Shown: one piece after another, positions 33,044 to 44,484 of the stretch | Numbering within the stretch: position 1 is the first letter of the stretch | Layout of the letters: every line of letters starts with the position of its first letter | From: Papilionanthe hookeriana x Papilionanthe teres | Lineage: Eukaryota; Streptophyta; Magnoliopsida; Asparagales; Orchidaceae | DNA: 64,000 nt | Direction: 5' to 3' | Assembly: GCA_022702705.1 (NCBI GenBank) | Contig: CM040423.1 | Span: 112,580,738 to 112,644,737 of the forward strand | Translations under genes and position numbers: made by a program | The notes under the pieces: model-generated | What the model was told of the DNA's origin: nothing | Databases searched by the model: none | The model's input: only the letters and a program-made list of their open reading frames with translations

Positions 33044-33672
33044 CTCCTCCTGCTTTAGAAGTGGGTGCAACTTCTAGCCCTCTGTTGACCATTCCTGTCC
33101 CTTCTGGTCATGAGAACGTCTCACCTTAGGCTTCAATGGTTGTTCATACTGAATTGGTCCCCCCTCAGGGTCCATTGGCAGATGTCCAGTTGGAGCACCC
33201 CCCTTTGGTGGAATCTGTTATGGCTCCTTTGGCTGTTGTTCTCGATAGCGTTAGGATTGCCACTCAGTCCTCTACTTCAAAATGCTAGTGAGGCAGCTTC
33301 TGTCCCAAAGCCAAACTTTATCACTACTAATGTGGAGGTAGTTGATGACTCCCTAATTGTGGTAGACCTGCCTATTGAGAGAGAAGAGGTTCAAGGTTTT
33401 GCTGCACAACATGCTGATTATGCTCAACAAGAAGATTCACAGTCCTCAGAAGTAGAAGAAAGAGAAGAAGAAGAAGAAGGAACAAAAAAATGGCACGTCA
33501 ACATTTCTCGGAGGAAGGAAAAAGTTGGGGGTAATTTTCAGGTTGGAGGTTTAATGGACGACACTTTGGCTTCTCCTGGCATGGGCACAGCTCTTCAGGA
33601 CTTACTTTCTCTCTCTTCTTCAAGCACAGAAAGAACCAGGGGAAGAGGAAGACTTAGGCGACCCCTTCAATA
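33043..33672 (+). pseudogene. Low-complexity ORF remnant, perhaps LINE ORF1 C-terminus
   Basis: Starting in the TG repeat, frames carry a Pro/Ala/Val-rich part (APPALEVGATSS; two frameshifts at about 33,125 and 33,285), then a Glu-rich stretch (about 33,445-33,480) and a basic RTRGRGRLRRPLQ end at 33,672. The acidic then RGRxRR ending recalls plant L1 ORF1, but ORF2 does not follow. Function not assigned. Confidence 0.35.
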
Positions 33673-33809
33673 GACACAGCTTATTTCCATTTTTTTTTTT
33701 TGTTTTATCGTTTATATGAATCTTGTTTCTTATGAGTAGAGCTCCATTTTTTGAGCTCTCTCATACCACTTGTTTAACCCCTTTTATTTCAATAATAATA
33801 TATATCTTT

Positions 33810-33814
<5 letters not shown>

Positions 33815-33844
<30 letters not shown>
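33815..33844. repeat. (TA)n microsatellite
   Basis: About 15 TA units after the ORF remnant. Confidence 0.95.
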
Positions 33845-33847
<3 letters not shown>

Positions 33848-34369
33848 TTGAGTGTTCCTCACTTCTCCTCTTCCTCTATTCGAGAAGAGTGTCACTTCTT
33901 ACTTGCTCTGGAATATGAAAGATCGTCTTGTTCAGACGACCTAGAATATCTTAATTAACAACTTTTTTCAACCTCCTCAACTGCTCTCTCCTTTTTCCTC
34001 CACGCGCACCATTTTCTGACTCTCAAGGAGAATAATGAAGAAAAGTTGGCCGATCATGTCTGGAGATTTGTTTTCTATGATATTATCAAGACTTTGAGCT
34101 ACAGGAAAGTCAATGCCACCTTTCTTGCCGTTGATGTGCCGTCTTCTGTTCCTTCTTTCTACCGTAAGGATGTGACGTATGGAAAATTGGAAAGATATTA
34201 TTGATGAATGAGTAATGAACTTGGTAGTATGGTTCCATCACAATTATATTTGATGTTATGTTGCATGACCTAGATATGGGACAGTTGTTATGAAAATATC
34301 GGATACGATTATATCACCGTAGCAGGGGAAAAAAAAAAAAAAGGAAAAGCTTGGCCATCGATAAATTAT
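33845..34369. other. No recognisable feature
   Basis: Mixed composition, CT-rich at the start; an A run at 34,328-34,340. No gene. Confidence 0.4.
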
Positions 34370-35470
34370 CCTCTAAGGTTTTAACCGTCATAAATGTTGC
34401 AACGGTTCTTTATCTGCTGGTCGTCCACCGTAATTTTTCTCTTTATTTATTGTAAGATATTTGCTGCAATTTTATAAATGTTGGGGGCCAATTCACGACC
34501 ACTATGATTTTTATAGAATCATAACAATTTAAATCGATATGAATCTGTAACAAATGAAACGGTCTAAACTTGTGGAAAAATGTCAATAATGCGACGGTTT
34601 ATACTGTCCCAAAGTGCTGTAGAATTACAAGGACCAAGTACTGCAATTCCGTAGCAATTACCAAAGGAATAATCCACTGAAATAATAATTAATTTTTGTA
34701 AAAAATTATATTGGAGACCTATTTCGAGTGAAATTCCAAAAGTACTAGTCCAAAACATGGAGCACTATTTTTAACTTGTAGTTCTATACTATCAGAATCC
34801 AAGATGAATATCGTATCAGTTTACATAGAAGCGAAGTGCCGCAGTTGTGCCTCATGCATAACATCATAAACATAAGCACCCGCATAAAGTTTTTATTTTT
34901 CAATAGCAATTTACGGTACTTCCATCAATTTTCCACGAACAAAATGGTCTAAAGATCTATTTAAAATAAGGAATTAAAAAGGCTTCTTCTAACTCAAATT
35001 GAGATGATTGTTTCCATTCAAGCAAAGCAAATAATTGAACCCAACACATTGAGATTCCTTACTTTATTTTCAACTATTGCTTTACACATTTGAGCATCTA
35101 AGAAGACTTCTTACATGAAAATTTTGTATTTATGGAACTTATAATAAAACATAAAGACAATTGTTATGAACTTATTTCCTCATTCGAGCAAATGAGACGA
35201 CTTCTTTCACGCATATGTTGTATTATGGTAACTTACAGTATACGATATAGTTTCTTTACTTTATGGACTTATATCCCCACAGGCACAGCTTATAGGTACA
35301 AAAAATAAAGAAGCGGATTTGATTGAATAAAAGAACAAAACATGGCATTGTGTGCATCATCTTTAGCAAACAACTTAATCAAAGGGTGAAAGTAGAAAAG
35401 CAAAATAATAAATATAAAATTGCACGTAGAGATGAATGCTTCACTTCAAAACAACATCTGAAAAGCAATA
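34370..35470 (+). repeat. Repeat H, copy 1
   Basis: Similar along its length, in the same orientation, to 42,770-43,550: GCTGCAATTTTATAAATGTT (34,462), CATAAACATAAGCACCCGCA (34,867), CATGGCATT (35,341) and AGATGAATGCTTC (35,429) all have partners in order. Contains GTTGCAACGGTT and GCGACGGTTTATACTG words. Possibly a decayed CACTA-type or LTR sequence; class unknown. Confidence 0.55.
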
Positions 35471-35839
35471 AAAAATTAAATAGCAATCTCTTTCATTAAA
35501 GTTTTTTCTTAAACTAAGATAAAAGCAACAGGTGTGGAAGGTTTAAAAATGATCATCAACTTAATATAATATATAATATAAGAAAATCATCATTTGTAAA
35601 CAAAAAAAATTATAACTAAAATTTAAGAAAAACACTTCAAGGAATATTTAAATGTTAGATATAATTACATCATTTTAAGATGTACATAAAATTGCTATTC
35701 AGAGGAGCAGTCTTAAATCAATCCAACAAAACCAAATCACAAATGTTCATAATAATAGCTTTGTTATTGTCATGAACTAATTACAATAACAATTAAGTGG
35801 ATATTGTGCTTATAAATATCAACTATTAAAAGAATGCTT

Positions 35840-36220
35840 CACTATAGGAAAATGCGTTAAAACTGACGAAGAAATGATCACCTAAATAGACATTAGAAAA
35901 AATGCTCTATTTTCCTACAGTTTAGCAACAGTTTATGTATTTGGTTATTTCTCACGGTCTAGCCACATGACATGCAGTCACTTGTCAATAGTAATATCTT
36001 TTTCGACGATTATTCTTATTATTGACAGATTATACCTTTAGTTATAAATAAATATTAAATGACGACCATATTTCGTCGGTTATTTACGAACCCTTCATTT
36101 GACAAGGAATTAAGTGATAAGCTTTTTAAATAAGCGACATGAATTTCCTTCGATAAAAATGTTAATTACCAACGACCTTTTAAGTCGTTTATAAGCCAAT
36201 AGTACTAATTCTTTTTACCG
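35840..36220 (+). repeat. 5' subterminal region of the CACTA element
   Basis: CGACGATTAT (36,004), CGACCATATTTCGTCGG (36,062) and CCAACGACCTTTTAAGTCG (36,171) are short, partly palindromic words of the kind bound by CACTA transposases. Followed by ACCGCCAAAATTG and a C-rich leader with CCCTAAAACTCTCC (36,217-36,440). Confidence 0.5.
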
Positions 36221-36589
36221 CCAAAATTGTGATGCACGCGATCTTGCCCTAAAACTCTCCCTCTCGGTTTCCCTCCCTTAGTGCCCAAAACCTTCCATAT
36301 CCTAGAGACTCCACCACTCCGGCGATCTCAGCACTGATGACCCAAACTCTCGGCAACTAGCCACCACACGCTTTCCTTCTCTCTCGTCGATGCTCTGGCA
36401 CTCACAGTTATCGGCTCACATACATCAATGTTAAAAATTGAAGTTTAGGTGTTAGATCTATATATACTTAGGAATTGAATGGAATGCAAGCAAATCTTGC
36501 TTTTTATTTTCATTTATTTTGTGGAATGTGTATAAGGTTTAGGGCTTAGCAACTTGATGGAGTGTTCGGGTTTAGGCTTTAGGAACAAA

Positions 36590-37484
36590 TGAGGATTGAC
36601 CCATATTTTCCTATTTAAGTTGGATTACATTAGGGATCACCTTTAGCCCATATCCTTTTGCTGTTATGGATGCTATTACTAGACATTTACAAAAGGATCT
36701 ACGTTGGTGTATGCTTTTCACCGATGATATCGTTCTTGTGGATAACATAAGGATAAGAGTTCAGAAAAAACATAAATTATGGAGGTTGACATTGGAGTTT
36801 AAATACTATCGTTTGAGTTGATCTAGAATTGAATACATGAAATGTAATTTTAATAATAGTAGCTCTAGTGACAGATTTGTAACTACTGGTGATCAAATCA
36901 TTAAAAAGTGCGAATGTTTTAGATATCGCGCGTCTCTTGTTCAAAGTGGTGGTGATATAGATGGGGATGTTATAATTACAATTCAAGTTGGTTGGTTGAA
37001 GTGGAGGTGTGCATCTAACCTATTGTCTGATAGAAAATACTGCTTAGACTTAAAGGAAATTTTTATAAGATGGCGTTGAGAACTGTAATGTTCTATGGTG
37101 CAGAGGAGCATAAAACAAAGTTAAGTGTTTTTGAGAAGAGAATTCTTAAATGGATGAGTGGCTTGATACATATTAAAAAAATGCGAAATAAATAAATTGG
37201 CGATAGGCTTTGTGTCACTACAATGGCAGACAAGATTGGAGAGAGTCATCTTAGATGGTACTGTCACTTTAAACGTCATCCATCTAATGATCTAGTTAGG
37301 AGAGTAGAAGTTTTAGATTTAACTTATGTAAAGAATGGCAGAGGTAGACCTAAAAAGACTTAGGCATATTGTATTAAAAGTGATCTTAATCTATGAGAAT
37401 AAAATGAAAATATGACACAACAAGACACAATGGAGAAAGATTTCTTGTAGGTGACCCCACTTCATGGGATAAGGCTTGTTGTTG
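36590..37484 (+). pseudogene. RTE LINE 3' fragment (RT end to tail)
   Basis: Begins in the RT motif LHQGSPL (about 36,630) and the active-site segment with TDD where FADD/FVDD is expected (about 36,720). It continues with SSSSDRFVTTGDQIIKKCE and GDIDGDV (36,840-36,975) and ends with the HxVGDPTSWD-like end and a GTT-rich tail (37,440-37,484). Collinear with 61,330-62,215. Stops and frameshifts throughout. Confidence 0.85.
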
Positions 37485-37485
37485 T

Positions 37486-37565
37486 TGTTCTTAGAGACAA
37501 ATGTGTAATGAATATATCCATAGATAGGGTTGGTGTAGCTCCAATGGAGGACAAAATTAGAGGGC
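37486..37565 (+). repeat. Short RTE 3' fragment
   Basis: ATGTGTAATGAATATATCC..GGTTGGTGTAGC matches 61,900-61,960 of the RTE element; directly behind the previous RTE tail. Confidence 0.65.
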
Positions 37566-38215
37566 AAAGGTTTTACATACTTACCACTAAATTCCTATGT
37601 ATTTATATATCTAACACTTATACTTTACACTTTAATACAACTTTTCGTGTGCATGTAAGGTTGTATGTTTCCAGAAAATAAAACTTTAGTTGTTAGATAT
37701 GTAATTATATAAGAATTGATAGTATAGTTTTCTACCTATAGTTAAGTTCTAAGCCAATAAATGATCCACGGCGTGTCAGATCAAAATTTTGCATGATTGA
37801 TCCATAATCTGATTTCCCACATCGGGTATGTCTGTGAATTTAGGGCTTAAAATATTTAAAATTTAGGTTATACATGTTCGAAACTTAGGATATTTAAAAT
37901 TTTTGTTTTACATGTGTTACCTAGGGTATGTTTGCTAGTTTAGCTAAAACAACGAAAATCACTCGAATATTAATTTCGGATCAAATTACTTCCGAATTGA
38001 TTGGACCGACATTCGGTTAGATCAAAATCAGATTATTTAACATCATATTGATAATCTAATATTCTGTGCAACAGTAGCTAGTCCACCCCTTTCAAGATTA
38101 TATTTGTTACACATTTTGTTCTCAACTATAAAGCCAATTAAAGAACAAAGCATTCTTGTCCTTGCAGCCTGATATGAGATTAATTGCACGCCTCAAAATA
38201 TTTTTTAAATAAAGG
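37566..38215. other. No recognisable feature
   Basis: AT-rich, with TTTAGGGCTTAAAATATTTAAAATTT-like words repeated twice near 37,840-37,900 (direct repeat about 52 bp apart). No gene. Confidence 0.4.
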
Positions 38216-38515
38216 TACTTCATATGATGTAAGATTTTTTATTGTATCCTCCTGCGCAAAGTCTGTTTTTAATTTCCATTATGGAAAGTTACTTTTGAAA
38301 TCAAATTTGTCGGTTCCAAAATGGAAATACACTTAGAACTCTAGTTTCCTTTGCTGCAATTTTTATTTCATCAATGCAAACTAGATTTCAAAGTGAATTT
38401 CTATTTTGGAACTACAAAAGTAGATTTCAAAGTAAATTTTTGTTTTGGGAATGTTATTTAGACTTCGCAACGGAGGTTGCACTGGAAAATCTTACATCAT
38501 ATGAAATAATTTCTT
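38216..38515. mobile_element. Fold-back MITE, copy 1
   Basis: TTCATATGATGTAAGATTTT (38,219-38,238) is inverted at 38,488-38,507. The arms pair over most of their length (GGTTCCAAAATGGAAAT against the inverse of ATTTCTATTTTGGAACTAC). About 300 bp, no coding. Confidence 0.75.
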
Positions 38516-38540
38516 CTACGAATATGAGGTTACATATGAG

Positions 38541-38640
38541 GTTTGCAGAGACGAGAATGCTTAGATTTATATCTGGCCTTCCACTTGGAAAATAAAATAC
38601 AAAGAAAATAAATTCATTTAAGGTTTGGTGCAACTATGGT
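38541..38640 (+). repeat. RTE 3' fragment beside MITE copy 1
   Basis: AGACGAGAATGCTTAGATTT..GGCCTT and GGTTTGGTGCAACTATGG correspond to the RTE segment at 61,855-61,945. Confidence 0.6.
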
Positions 38641-39024
38641 AACATACAAAATTAGATCAGACATGAAGGTTTCGTTTAGAGTAGATTATTCTCTACAGTG
38701 ACGTTCTGAAAATATTGCCTCACCATTTGAAAACTGTGTTTGAGCAGCTTATCCTAAAATGTAGTTGATTTTTTATATTAAATGCGGAACACGGGTCAAA
38801 TCACACGGTCCGCTTTTCCATATAAGCGACTTATCTGAATAAGCACAAGCTGCCCCAAACGCACCCTAAGTCGTCTCCCTCTAATACTTTATGCTATTAT
38901 AGTTACACAACCCTCACACAGAAATATATCTGTCATATTTTATCTCTAAGTGAAAAGCCAATCATAAACCTAATTATCATTGTCTCTGCCACTTTTAAGT
39001 AGATTACTTTCACACCATTAAATA
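38641..39024. other. No recognisable feature
   Basis: Ordinary AT-rich sequence between the two MITEs. No gene. Confidence 0.4.
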
Positions 39025-39269
39025 AATTCTGGGAAGGAAATATTTCATATGATGTAAAATTGTTCACTTCAACATCTAATAAGAAATATATATTCTATTT
39101 CAAAAATAGAAATTCACTTCAAACATTATGTTCTACACAGTATGTTCTACAATGTCATAAACATAATTTTTGAAGTAAATTTCTATTTTAAGAATGAAAA
39201 TTGGATATCTCATTGGACGTTGAAATGAATATTTTTACATCACCAGAAAAATATTTCCTTCTTAGAATT
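39025..39269. mobile_element. Fold-back MITE, copy 2
   Basis: AATTCTGGGAAGGAAATATTT (first 20 bases at 39,025) pairs with the inverse of the end (AAATATTTCCTTCTTAGAATT, to 39,269). Inner arms also pair. TTTCATATGATGTAA is shared with copy 1. Confidence 0.8.
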
Positions 39270-39299
39270 GGCTCAGAGGTGAGAAAGTAATCTAGTAGA

Positions 39300-39420
39300 A
39301 GTTGTTGAGACGAGCATACTTATGTGGATAAGTGGCTTTACACTTTTAGAAAAAATATGAAAGAAATAGACTCATGAAAGAGTTGGTGTAGCTTCAATGA
39401 TGCCAAGATTAGAGGAAAAA
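39300..39420 (+). repeat. RTE 3' fragment beside MITE copy 2
   Basis: GAGACGAGCATACTTATGTGG, then GTGGCTTTACACTT, matches 61,857-61,895; GAGTTGGTGTAGC follows as in the other fragments. Same offset from the MITE as at copy 1. Confidence 0.7.
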
Positions 39421-40059
39421 TATGCGTTGTTGTTCGTCAATTATATGTTTTCGACATCCCTAAAATCCTCAGTGTGCTGTTAACATTCTGACTTTGTGCC
39501 CGACAGGCGAGTCAGGTTTAATTTCTTTAATATCCACATAGAGGAAGTTAAAACATTGACAAGGCAGTTGTCATTTTGAGTAAACCAAGAGCTACCGTTA
39601 ATACTGAAAATAAAATTAACCCTCTAATTAAGAAACTAAAATGACAGGTTTTCAATTTTTACTTCATGTAATCGATGAAGAGCTCAATTGAGAGGTTACT
39701 AGTGGTAAATAAGAAAAATTAATCTCAATGATGAGTATTACTCGCATTGGAAGAAAAGATCATGACTACATCCTCCAATCATTCTTCAGATAATTCTGAG
39801 TAAGTTACTTTCAATATTTAAAGCTTTAGTCTCTTAAGTATGTATATTGTATTATTCTTTGAATTTTGTATTTCATTTTATTGTGTACTTTTGTATTTTT
39901 TATTTTAGTAGTTGCACTATACACCTTACATTTTCATCTACATGTCTACTGCATACTTATGTGGTTTATGTTTATTGGGAATTATTCACTTTTCATTTTA
40001 TTACACAGTATATTGTTATGTGCACTAATTAATAAAATTTATTCTCTTTGTTGCAGACG
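39421..40059. other. Noncoding, T-rich before the next exon-like block
   Basis: No gene. A T-rich stretch ends in TTTGTTGCAG (about 40,047-40,056), a possible splice acceptor. Confidence 0.4.
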
Positions 40060-40430
40060 TCAACTGGAGGTAGGGACGGTCTCCCTTGTCGGTCAGAGGG
40101 GGCAGGGTGGGGGAGAGCTTTGGAGCATAGCGTGATCTGACGAAGAAGCATGTCAGGAGAGGTTGTCCGACTTTGACACTCACTCTCACCCTTGCTCCCA
40201 CACCCACCCCAGCCTTTACCTTGACCACATCCTCCACAACGGCCCCCACACTTGCCGCCACCCACGCCACCACCTCAAATCCTACCCCTTCTCTTACCAC
40301 TGCCCTGACCTCGATTCCCACCATAAATACTACACCCGCACCCACCCCAATCCCTGCACATAATCTGACATGTACTACAATGAGGTTGAGTGTAGCAGAG
40401 GACCATACTTCATCTACCAGGTAGGAGTGG
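40060..40430 (+). pseudogene. Thr/Pro-rich exon-like block of the CACTA element
   Basis: After a TTGCAG acceptor, GC-rich DNA unlike its surroundings. One frame (40,173-40,424) is open and reads as Thr, Pro, Ala and Ser in long alternation (TLTLAPTPTPAFTL and similar). Low-complexity N-terminal parts of this type are common in plant Ptta/En/Spm proteins. The inverse strand is also open (Val/Gly-rich), which is a side effect of the composition. Confidence 0.4.
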
Positions 40431-41269
40431 ACATGCACTAGCTATCGCATCGAGCCGATTAGTACCACGTATGTTTCCTCTTAAGATTTTGACAATAATC
40501 TTTTTATTTTCTATATTGAATATAAAACTAATAATTTATTGTTTAAAGTTTCTACTTCCCAACTAGAATATTCATACCATTCGAGATATCACTTAGAGAA
40601 AGTAATTGTGCAAAAGAAGATCCTGGTGGCCATTCAAGATTTTCGATTTCAGGAGCATGTGGTATGTATCATTCAAAAATATCATAAGCTGTTTTTATTT
40701 ATTTATCAAACAAACGCAATCCCTATAATTTTGCAGAAATAATTCTCCTGGTGCCTTGAGCGCAAGGCACACATCTAGGGAGACTTAGAGCACATGGGCA
40801 GTGATTGCCTCTTGGACATGTTTGGTGATTTTTAGAAGTCGTGACAGCATCTTATGTAGCTTGGAGTGGATGTTATTGTCACACTGCTTAGGGTCTATAA
40901 TTCCCCAAAGTATTATAAGGAGTAGGCAAAGCACAATAGACAATCAAATTGTGATGGCATGGGGCCCCACAGAAACGGGTGCTCCCACATATATAATTCA
41001 AGCATAGGATGGTAAGATTTCATTACTTTTTTAACACTTTTTAGAGTTCGAAAATTTATACAAACTATTTGGTATTGTGGATAAACTGTGGAAATGATAG
41101 GAGAGTCATATATTGCCATTGAACATGCATAACAAGAGGAGGCAGCTTGACTAGTCCTTGATTGACAGAGATCCAGTGTGACCCCCCACATAATTAATGA
41201 GCAAAACTTGTTTGATTTTAATACAAGCTAGCTCTAATTAAATGTAATTTTTTTTGTTTAGTTTTTACA
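40431..41269 (+). other. Probable decayed middle of the CACTA transposase gene
   Basis: Short frames only (40,539-40,742 and 40,801-41,007), including ILVAIQDFRF and SSCS..DMF-like pieces; some may be exons. Ends at a T-rich acceptor (TTTAGTTTTTACAG, to about 41,270). Confidence 0.35.
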
Positions 41270-41690
41270 GAAAAGAATCCAAGAGCTGAAGGAGAGTCGT
41301 TCCTAGGTGTCGAGAGGTATTAGGATCTGCGAATGTAATCCTTCGAAGTACAACCTATGGAGGGAGGCTGCTAGAGGGAAAAATGTTCGAGTTTATAGGT
41401 TTGGGTTGCAAGGGTTTGCCTACAAAGCTCACCCCTCCACCAATGCACCTACAGCTTCTAACTCTACCTCACAGGAAGAGGAGATTTCTAGATGTGTTAC
41501 CCATTTAATACCAAGATGGAAGATTGCTTCACTTAGATGAGGTTGGAGCTGGAGGCGAACATGGAAGCCAAGCTGAAGGTTGAGTTAGATTCATTCCGAC
41601 AGCACATTAGGAAGCGTCGCAAGGCAGCGTTGGAGGAGGACGAAGAGGCAAAGGGTGACAAGGATGAGGAGATAGAGAAGATCGATTAGG
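41270..41690 (+). pseudogene. C-terminal part of a Ptta/En/Spm-type transposase
   Basis: After the acceptor, frames give CNPSKYNLWREAARGKNVRV, then YRFGLQGFAYKA (41,330-41,440), like the LWxEAxGGxxRGRVYGLG segment of plant En/Spm transposases. A Ser/Thr linker follows, a stop near 41,540, then EANMEAKLKVELDSFRQHIR and an acidic end (41,555-41,690), probably a helix. The GGTGKGRVYG-type motif is degenerate. Confidence 0.5.
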
Positions 41691-41939
41691 GGGTTATTTT
41701 TCTTTTTTTCTCTATGATTTTGTTGTTTAATTAAACATTTTTTTTTTGTGGGTGGTGATGTATATATTTTAGATTAAATTTATTTTATTTTTTTCATTAT
41801 TTGATTGGTTAATTTACTGTTCGTCTGCTATTCTAGTTCATTAAATATTTGGAACGGTATATTAAATGTTGTGATAACCGGTGTGGTAATATAAAGATGA
41901 AAGAGAATCTTTTTTTCTTTTTTGTTGATGTTACTGGTT

Positions 41940-42471
41940 TCCGATGGCTTATCGATGGACTTATTTACCATATGAAAACGACAACCATGAAATTTTTTTG
42001 ACAGTTTATCCGTCAGTTATCAAAACTGTTGTGTCAGTGACACCAAACCTACGATATGCATGCGTAAAAAATGACGAGCACGATACTTTTTTGACAGTTC
42101 ATCCATCAGTTATAAAAATTGACGCATCAACAACACATAATCAATGGTTTGCCAGTGTCAAAGAAACAATGAGTTCATTGCTTTTTTGAAATGTAAGCTG
42201 TCACTACTACCGTCAAATTAATCGTCAGTTCTATGAACTGATGAAAACAAATGATTTGAAATTTCTCAAAAAAATCAACGACATTAAATTGTCGCTCATG
42301 CATCGGTAATTTTATGTCGTTGGAATATTAGTCGGTTTTGAAATTACCGACAAGAATTTTACCTAAGAGGTTCAAATTTTCGAAAAACCATCGGAAACAT
42401 TAAAAGCGACGATTGTTCCCATCATAACCAATAAAATTTGATCATCGGAAAATACCATTATTTTTGTAGTG
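41940..42471 (+). repeat. 3' subterminal region of the CACTA element
   Basis: A ~92-bp tandem duplication (from about 41,979 and 42,071; TTTTTTTGACAGTTYATCCRTCAGTTAT). Further in, CGACATTAAATTGTCG (42,288), ATGTCGTTGGAATATTAGTCG (42,316-) and AAAGCGACGATTG (42,402). Ends TTTTTGTAGTG. Confidence 0.55.
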
Positions 42472-42769
42472 TTCATTCCTCCCTATGTTTTGCAACTTAA
42501 TAAATTGCGACACAAAATCTCAAAGATTAGTTGGAAAATGAGATTAGCGGCGTCAGTGGGATGGCATACAAAACTGAGTTGTTCGATGGAGTATCTCCTT
42601 TGAGTGTGTGTCTAAGACAGGGAAAATGGTTGGGATTGAGGGGCAGGGGAGAGGTGTTTGACGCTATCTGGTTGGTGTTTGGTCCTTTACATCTTTATCT
42701 CAAGTAGAGGACACTGCTAAATTGTTGTGCTCTCGAAATGAAGAAAAGGGAATAAATCAATTGCTTGTC
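42472..42769. other. No recognisable feature
   Basis: Mixed sequence between the CACTA end and repeat H copy 2; no gene. Confidence 0.4.
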
Positions 42770-43550
42770 AATAAGAAATTTTTCGCAGCAATTTTACAAA
42801 TGTTGAGAACTGGCTTATCTTATAGTTCAAAGTGCGACAAATTTAGCAGACTTACAAAACCCTAAACAGATACAATTATTTATCAAATGTAACAGTATAA
42901 ATTGGTACAATGTTTATGATATTGTGTTCAACTTGACCGTCGTAAGTACTATAATATTAAAATGACGAAAACTGTTGCAACAGTTAGTGATTTTGGGAAA
43001 CAACGTTGTATAAGATAACTATTTTAACTTAAATTCTAAAAGTTCAACTGTAAAACATTAATCATACACGTTAAACTTAAATGTATCACATCTAAAATTA
43101 GGATGAATGTAATATAAATCTCACAAAAGCAAACATTCAAACTGCTCCAATTTTAACTATTGCATGTGCAGTCATAAACATCTACACCTACATAAACATT
43201 TTTTTCAAGAGAAATTAAGGGGACTTCCTTCAATTGAAAATTCATATCCATAATTAAATTTATTACAAAAAGTATTTAATATAAGGGATTAATGAGGCCT
43301 ATTTTAAATAATCAAACTAAGATGACTTCTTTTATGCACATTTTTTATTTATGAGACCTTAAAGCAAAAGATAATATTCATTAGCTTCAATATTATTCAC
43401 AGTAGTAACCTTTTGCTACAAACAATCTAAGACTGAACTATAGAAAAGAACATGGCATTTTTGTCACAAATTAATAAAAGGGTTAAACAAGAAAAAGAAA
43501 ATTACAAAATAAAAAGATAAGTAAAGATGAATGCTTCCCATTAGCATGCT
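42770..43550 (+). repeat. Repeat H, copy 2
   Basis: Partner of 34,370-35,470 in the same orientation, diverged and shorter (CGCAGCAATTTTACAAATGTT at 42,786; CATAAACATCTACACCTACA at 43,174; AGATGAATGCTTC at 43,527). Confidence 0.55.
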
Positions 43551-43624
43551 TTGTCACCCGGGCGGTAAAGGGTTATAAGGTCTCCCATGTTACAACGTCG
43601 AAGAGTAGATAAAATTGTTGTGGG

Positions 43625-44285
43625 GAACAGATGGAAACTGATAGCGATGACAGTTAACAGGTGATGGTTGGCTGTGGTTGACGACAGTAGGCAGTGGTCG
43701 ACGACAGTTGATGACGATGATTGATTGTAGGAATGGTGTTGGACGTCAGCTCCTTCTTAAACTTCATGCTCTTCCTCAAGCCTTAAGTCGCAAGACATCT
43801 TCTTCCTCTTCGAATAAGGGAGTGTGGCTCTATATATAGAGTTCTGGGTATAATTAATATATGAATGTGAACCAATTTGATCAAATAATTCAGGGGGCAT
43901 CCCTCAATCCGACGACATTTGATGGACTTTAAGTGCCATAATGATGTCAGAATTGAGTGGATTTGAGCTCGTAGGATTTGCTTCTCTGAGATGCTCGATT
44001 CGACTATGAACTAGCCAAATTCGAAATTTATTTTACCTCCAAAATATACTCCAAAGCCTCCAAAAATAGTTTAATGGCTAGATCTAAACATGATTTGGCT
44101 CAGATTTGGACAAATTTTGGTACCATTGGATCCGTCTCATCGAGCCCGTCATTTTGACAATAATTTTGTTGGAATTTGAGTTTATATGTAACATTTTATA
44201 AGGTTTGAACATTTCTTGTTCAAATGACTATCTCAAGATTTGTGTTGAATGATAAAAAATTTATTGATGGCGTATCAATTGCCCC
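43625..44285 (+). repeat. Dispersed repeat G, copy 2 (LTR-like)
   Basis: Collinear with 57,500-58,165: GGCAGTGGTCGACGA, CTCCTTCTTAAACTTCA, CTATATATAGAGTTCTGGGT (TATA-like, 43,830), TGGTACCATTGGATC (44,130). No terminal repeats found. Confidence 0.7.
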
Positions 44286-44484
44286 CTACTTTTGGGTGCA
44301 ACAAATTTCAACATCAAATAATATCAAAATTCTACAAACTTAAATTTTACCCTTTTTCATTATTTTTATTTATTATTATTATTTTCTATTTTTTACACAA
44401 GGTTTGGGTGGTGTCATATAAAATGTCTGAAAGCTCTTTAGTTTATAAATTGGGGTTATTATTCATAAAAGTATTTTGACAAGC

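Larger units (their letters stand above)
35840..42471 (+). mobile_element. En/Spm-like CACTA element, decayed and interrupted
   Basis: Opens CACTATAGGAAAATGCG and closes with TTTTTGTAGTG (inverted: CACTACAAAAATAATGG). Both ends are followed inwards by short CGACGAT/CGTCGG/GTCGTT words, as in CACTA subterminal regions. Inside are a GCC-rich leader, RTE fragments, two MITEs, a Thr/Pro-rich exon and a piece resembling the C-terminus of Ptta/En/Spm transposase. Flanking triplets are CTT and TTC, so a clean 3-bp target duplication is not seen; the two ends might belong to different copies. Confidence 0.6.

Noticed and set aside
40025..40438. Minus-strand Val/Gly-rich ORF of 137 codons
   Set aside because: It is the inverse of the GC-rich Thr/Pro block; its openness follows from composition.
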